Positions 5,328-7,252 of a stretch of 7,252 bases of DNA are shown in pieces (the first letter of the stretch is position 1; every line of letters starts with the position of its first letter). The notes beneath the pieces are model-generated. The model saw only the letters and a program-made list of their open reading frames with translations, was not told the origin of the DNA and searched no databases. Position numbers and translations under genes: made by a program. This DNA comes from Alistipes sp. (GTDB lineage Bacteria > Bacteroidota > Bacteroidia > Bacteroidales > Rikenellaceae): contig JAFVXS010000120.1 in NCBI GenBank assembly GCA_017501025.1, positions 1 through 7,252 on the forward strand. The letters are read 5' to 3'.

Positions 5328-5481
5328 GCGAAGCCGTTGCTGCAAAGCAGGCAAAGCAAAAAAGCAGGCGCCGCAATAGGGAGATTAGGGAATTTAAGAA
5401 GTTTAGGGAAAAGCAACCAAAGCACCCCCCCTAACGGCTTTAACACCCCTAACGTCGCTAGCACCTCTTCGGCGAAGCCGC

Positions 5482-5496
5482 ATCGGCAGAGCCGAT
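5482..5496 (-). other. Small hairpin just downstream of the GLUG/SGNH gene
   Basis: ATCGGC (5482-5487) pairs with GCCGAT (5491-5496) around AGA, beginning 7 bases after the stop codon of the SGNH gene. A second hairpin (5470-5480, CGGC/GCCG) adjoins it. No T tract follows on the minus strand, so it could be a weak terminator, an mRNA 3' end stabiliser or simply the edge of the repeat island. Confidence 0.4.
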
Positions 5497-5503
5497 TGTT
5501 ACT

Positions 5504-7252
5504 CTACTCTTCGAGCCACGCACCGAGTTCGGTGTAGATTTTGCGGGCTATAAACTCCATACCCTTTGAGCTTGGGTGGCAACCCTTGCCTGTCGCTGGG
5601 TTATAGTCGTGTTTCGGCATATAGGTCTGGTCGTTGAAGCCATTAACCGCAAGCAGGTCCACAACCTTGGCGTCGTAGTGTTTTGCAATCTTATGTATCG
5701 ACTGCTGGATACCGCCATTGAGGTAGTCACCGATAACGCAGACAATCTTCGTGTCGGCACGTCGCTCACGAATCAGTTTTATCAGTTTGATATACGCCTC
5801 GCAGAATGTGGTATCGTCCAACGCCTCAATCTCCGCACGTGTTGTAGCCTTGTCGGCAGTCTGGCACAGAGCCTCGACAACGCTGTCGGATGGAGGTGTA
5901 TGGGACTTCATCGACAAACCATCGACGAGTTGTCCGATATTTTTTGCACAGTCATTCGTTCCACCGTGGATAATCACGATATCGGCATCGCCCACACCCT
6001 GCTGGTCGATAAATCGCTTTGCGTAGTAGCTATCTGCCGTAGTCGAAGAGTTCGTAACGCAGGTACCCGAGTAGGAGATATTACGCTCCAAGCGGGCATT
6101 CTGCATAAAGTCATATATCAATCGATACCAATAGGTCTGTCCCACGAGGTTCAAATCGCCATCCGTAGTCGGATAGTGGGCACCGTAGCCATACGGAATA
6201 TAGCCTCGGAAGGTAGATATCGAGTCGCCGATAACGCTCACACGCTTTGGCTGTGCCGTTGCAGGCGAGACATTTGCCGGTGCGGTCGAGATTACGGGGT
6301 AGCCATTTGCATCGGCAACCCACTGTCGCATCGTAATACCCTCAATTGTCGGGGTTGCCTGCACCGCTGCGTTGAGTTGTGCGAGCAGGGTTCCGTCGGT
6401 CATCTTTGCCGACGACAGAGCCTGACAGTTTGTCTTTTTGAGGTGTGACAGCACGTTATCGGCACCGATTTGTATCGATTCGTCGTAGTAGAAGTGTGTG
6501 AGCGTAATCTCCTCCGTAATACGTCCATACAAGGCTCCGTAGTTGTCCGACGAGTGTGCCGACACGGGTGCTCCACCGAGCAGAATCGTTCCATCGGTGA
6601 TATTGGTGTAGCAGTTCGAGATTTGGCACTTCGTGCTGCCGTTTCGGAAGCCCGTAATGCCCGCAATGCCACCTGCCGAGACCTTTCCGTTCCACATCGA
6701 CTGTCCGCGAACACACTTTGGCAGAGCCACAACATTGGCAAAAGTCACCTTCTCGTAGTTGCCGTGAATCCAACCCGTGATACCGCCTGCGAGGTTGTAT
6801 CGGTTAGAGTTGAAGCCGAGAGCATAGACCTCGCCACCAACATATATCGAGTTGGCAACCACAATCTTTCCGCCCGATGTGTTCGGACGAATATAGCCCA
6901 CGATACCGCCTACAATATTGTTTGTGGTCACGTCGCAATAGACCGTACAGCCATCGATAATTGCTGCACCGGTGGTGTACATCGCACCTGCAATACCTCC
7001 GCAGTAGTCGTTGTACGAACTCACCTCGGCACACCCTTGTACCGTGCAGTCGAGAACTTTGCCCTCTGCGAAATTTCCCACAACACCTCCGCAGTAGTCA
7101 TCCTTCGAGCCAACGATACCCTCGACCGTACAGTTGCTGACTTCGCCACCGTACATACCGCCGACAATACCTCCTATGGAGTGTCCGTTGGTGAAGGCTT
7201 CGGATATCTTCGAGAAGCGGCAATCGACAATCTTTCCGCCACGGAGTTCGCC
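5504..7252 (-). CDS. Partial cell-surface protein: GLUG-type repeats plus SGNH/GDSL hydrolase domain
   Basis: The frame stays open to the window edge (582 codons visible), so the N-terminus and any signal peptide lie outside; the ATG at 7156 sits inside a repeat and is not a real start. Counted from that Met, glycine motifs recur about every 30-40 residues (YCGGVVG 21-27, YCGGIAG 51-57, IVGGIVG 81-87, LAGGITG 122-128, SAGGIAG 160-166), plus GGIVGG just before it. This is the GLUG pattern of extracellular beta-helical proteins. A LNAAV...W-V...GYPVIS tail (261-290) closes the repeat part. Residues 306-550 are an SGNH esterase fold: GDS (nucleophile Ser312), SYSGT (Gly364), GGTND (Asn401) and CHPSSKG (His527). 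The residue three before His527, normally Asp, is Lys524. The likely activity is esterase/deacylase on glycans or lipids at the cell surface. Joining GLUG repeats to SGNH is uncommon. The 3' end is complete. Confidence 0.92.
   Translation of the reverse strand, partial: GELRGGKIVDCRFSKISEAFTNGHSIGGIVGGMYGGEVSNCTVEGIVGSKDDYCGGVVGNFAEGKVLDCTVQGCAEVSSYNDYCGGIAGAMYTTGAAIIDGCTVYCDVTTNNIVGGIVGYIRPNTSGGKIVVANSIYVGGEVYALGFNSNRYNLAGGITGWIHGNYEKVTFANVVALPKCVRGQSMWNGKVSAGGIAGITGFRNGSTKCQISNCYTNITDGTILLGGAPVSAHSSDNYGALYGRITEEITLTHFYYDESIQIGADNVLSHLKKTNCQALSSAKMTDGTLLAQLNAAVQATPTIEGITMRQWVADANGYPVISTAPANVSPATAQPKRVSVIGDSISTFRGYIPYGYGAHYPTTDGDLNLVGQTYWYRLIYDFMQNARLERNISYSGTCVTNSSTTADSYYAKRFIDQQGVGDADIVIIHGGTNDCAKNIGQLVDGLSMKSHTPPSDSVVEALCQTADKATTRAEIEALDDTTFCEAYIKLIKLIRERRADTKIVCVIGDYLNGGIQQSIHKIAKHYDAKVVDLLAVNGFNDQTYMPKHDYNPATGKGCHPSSKGMEFIARKIYTELGAWLEE

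Larger units (their letters stand above)
4948..5460 (+). repeat. Repeat island B: composite leader / 9-nt array / trailer units
   Basis: A gene-free stretch with the architecture of island A. 9-nt arrays lie at 4958-4993 (four TAGGAC-NNN), 5020-5064 (five, mostly TAGGGA-NNN), 5098-5142 (five TAGGAC-NNN) and 5377-5412 (four, mostly TAGGGA-NNN). Each follows a CGCCGC-R-N leader, and trailers of the GCGACCAAAGC/GCGGCGACAAGCGG kind follow. A divergent ninefold array in the opposite orientation occupies 5425-5460. A 10-nt array lies at 5181-5210 and an inverted one at 5288-5327. Small GAA-loop hairpins (CCGC/GCGG 5275-5285; CGGC/GCCG 5326-5336 and 5470-5480) are scattered in it. The open frames through it are artefacts of the 9-nt period. 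Bases 4892-4947 to its left show nothing assignable. Confidence 0.9.

Noticed and set aside
5576..6448. Plus-strand 290-codon open frame opposite the SGNH gene
   Set aside because: Antisense shadow of a well-supported coding region; Cys/Arg/Ile-rich product without a domain.

Overview
The window looks like a chromosomal segment of a member of the Bacteroidales (phylum Bacteroidota). The reasons are two promoters of the phylum-specific TTTG-N19/21-TAnnTTTG type, genes with A/T-rich upstream regions and no clear Shine-Dalgarno sites, and a typical Bacteroidota set of secreted proteins (caspase-fold, DUF4384-like, PEGA-like, GLUG plus SGNH). A Rikenellaceae/Alistipes-like host is a guess only. 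All recognisable genes lie on the minus strand.

Read in the direction of transcription, the right part (5504-7252) is the C-terminal portion of a large cell-surface protein: glycine-rich GLUG-type repeats followed by an SGNH/GDSL hydrolase domain, with its N-terminus beyond the window. About 500 bases of strange intergenic repeat follow (island B, about 4948-5460). Next comes a self-contained transcription unit for a structured RNA of about 250 nt: a promoter at 4860-4891, a long multi-segment hairpin, and an eight-T tract at 4604-4611. This RNA is the best candidate in the window for an overlooked functional element.

Immediately downstream is a four-gene cluster (4535 to 839): a DUF4384/LPP20-like exported protein, a secreted caspase-family protease (His420/Cys470) with an N-terminal DUF2846-like domain and Q/P/Y-rich linkers, a small exported PEGA-like protein, and a small lipoprotein. 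It ends at a strong hairpin terminator (784-816). Spacing is tight (6 and 38 nt) for the first three genes and 71 nt before the last. Together they look like an envelope module in which a periplasmic or surface caspase acts with PEGA and lipoprotein partners; the substrate cannot be inferred.

A second repeat island (A, 421-766) follows. Then comes a tRNA-Gly(GCC) unit: a perfect Bacteroidota promoter (312-343), a stray 5' half of tRNA-Gly (233-268), the intact tRNA with encoded CCA (98-173) and a terminator (34-68).

The two islands share one architecture. A short GCCGC leader precedes each array of four or five 9-nt units (TAGGRNNNN), most arrays are followed by a GCGACCAAAGC-type trailer, and each island also holds a 10-nt array (NNNTAAGGTC). 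I do not recognise this as a named repeat family.
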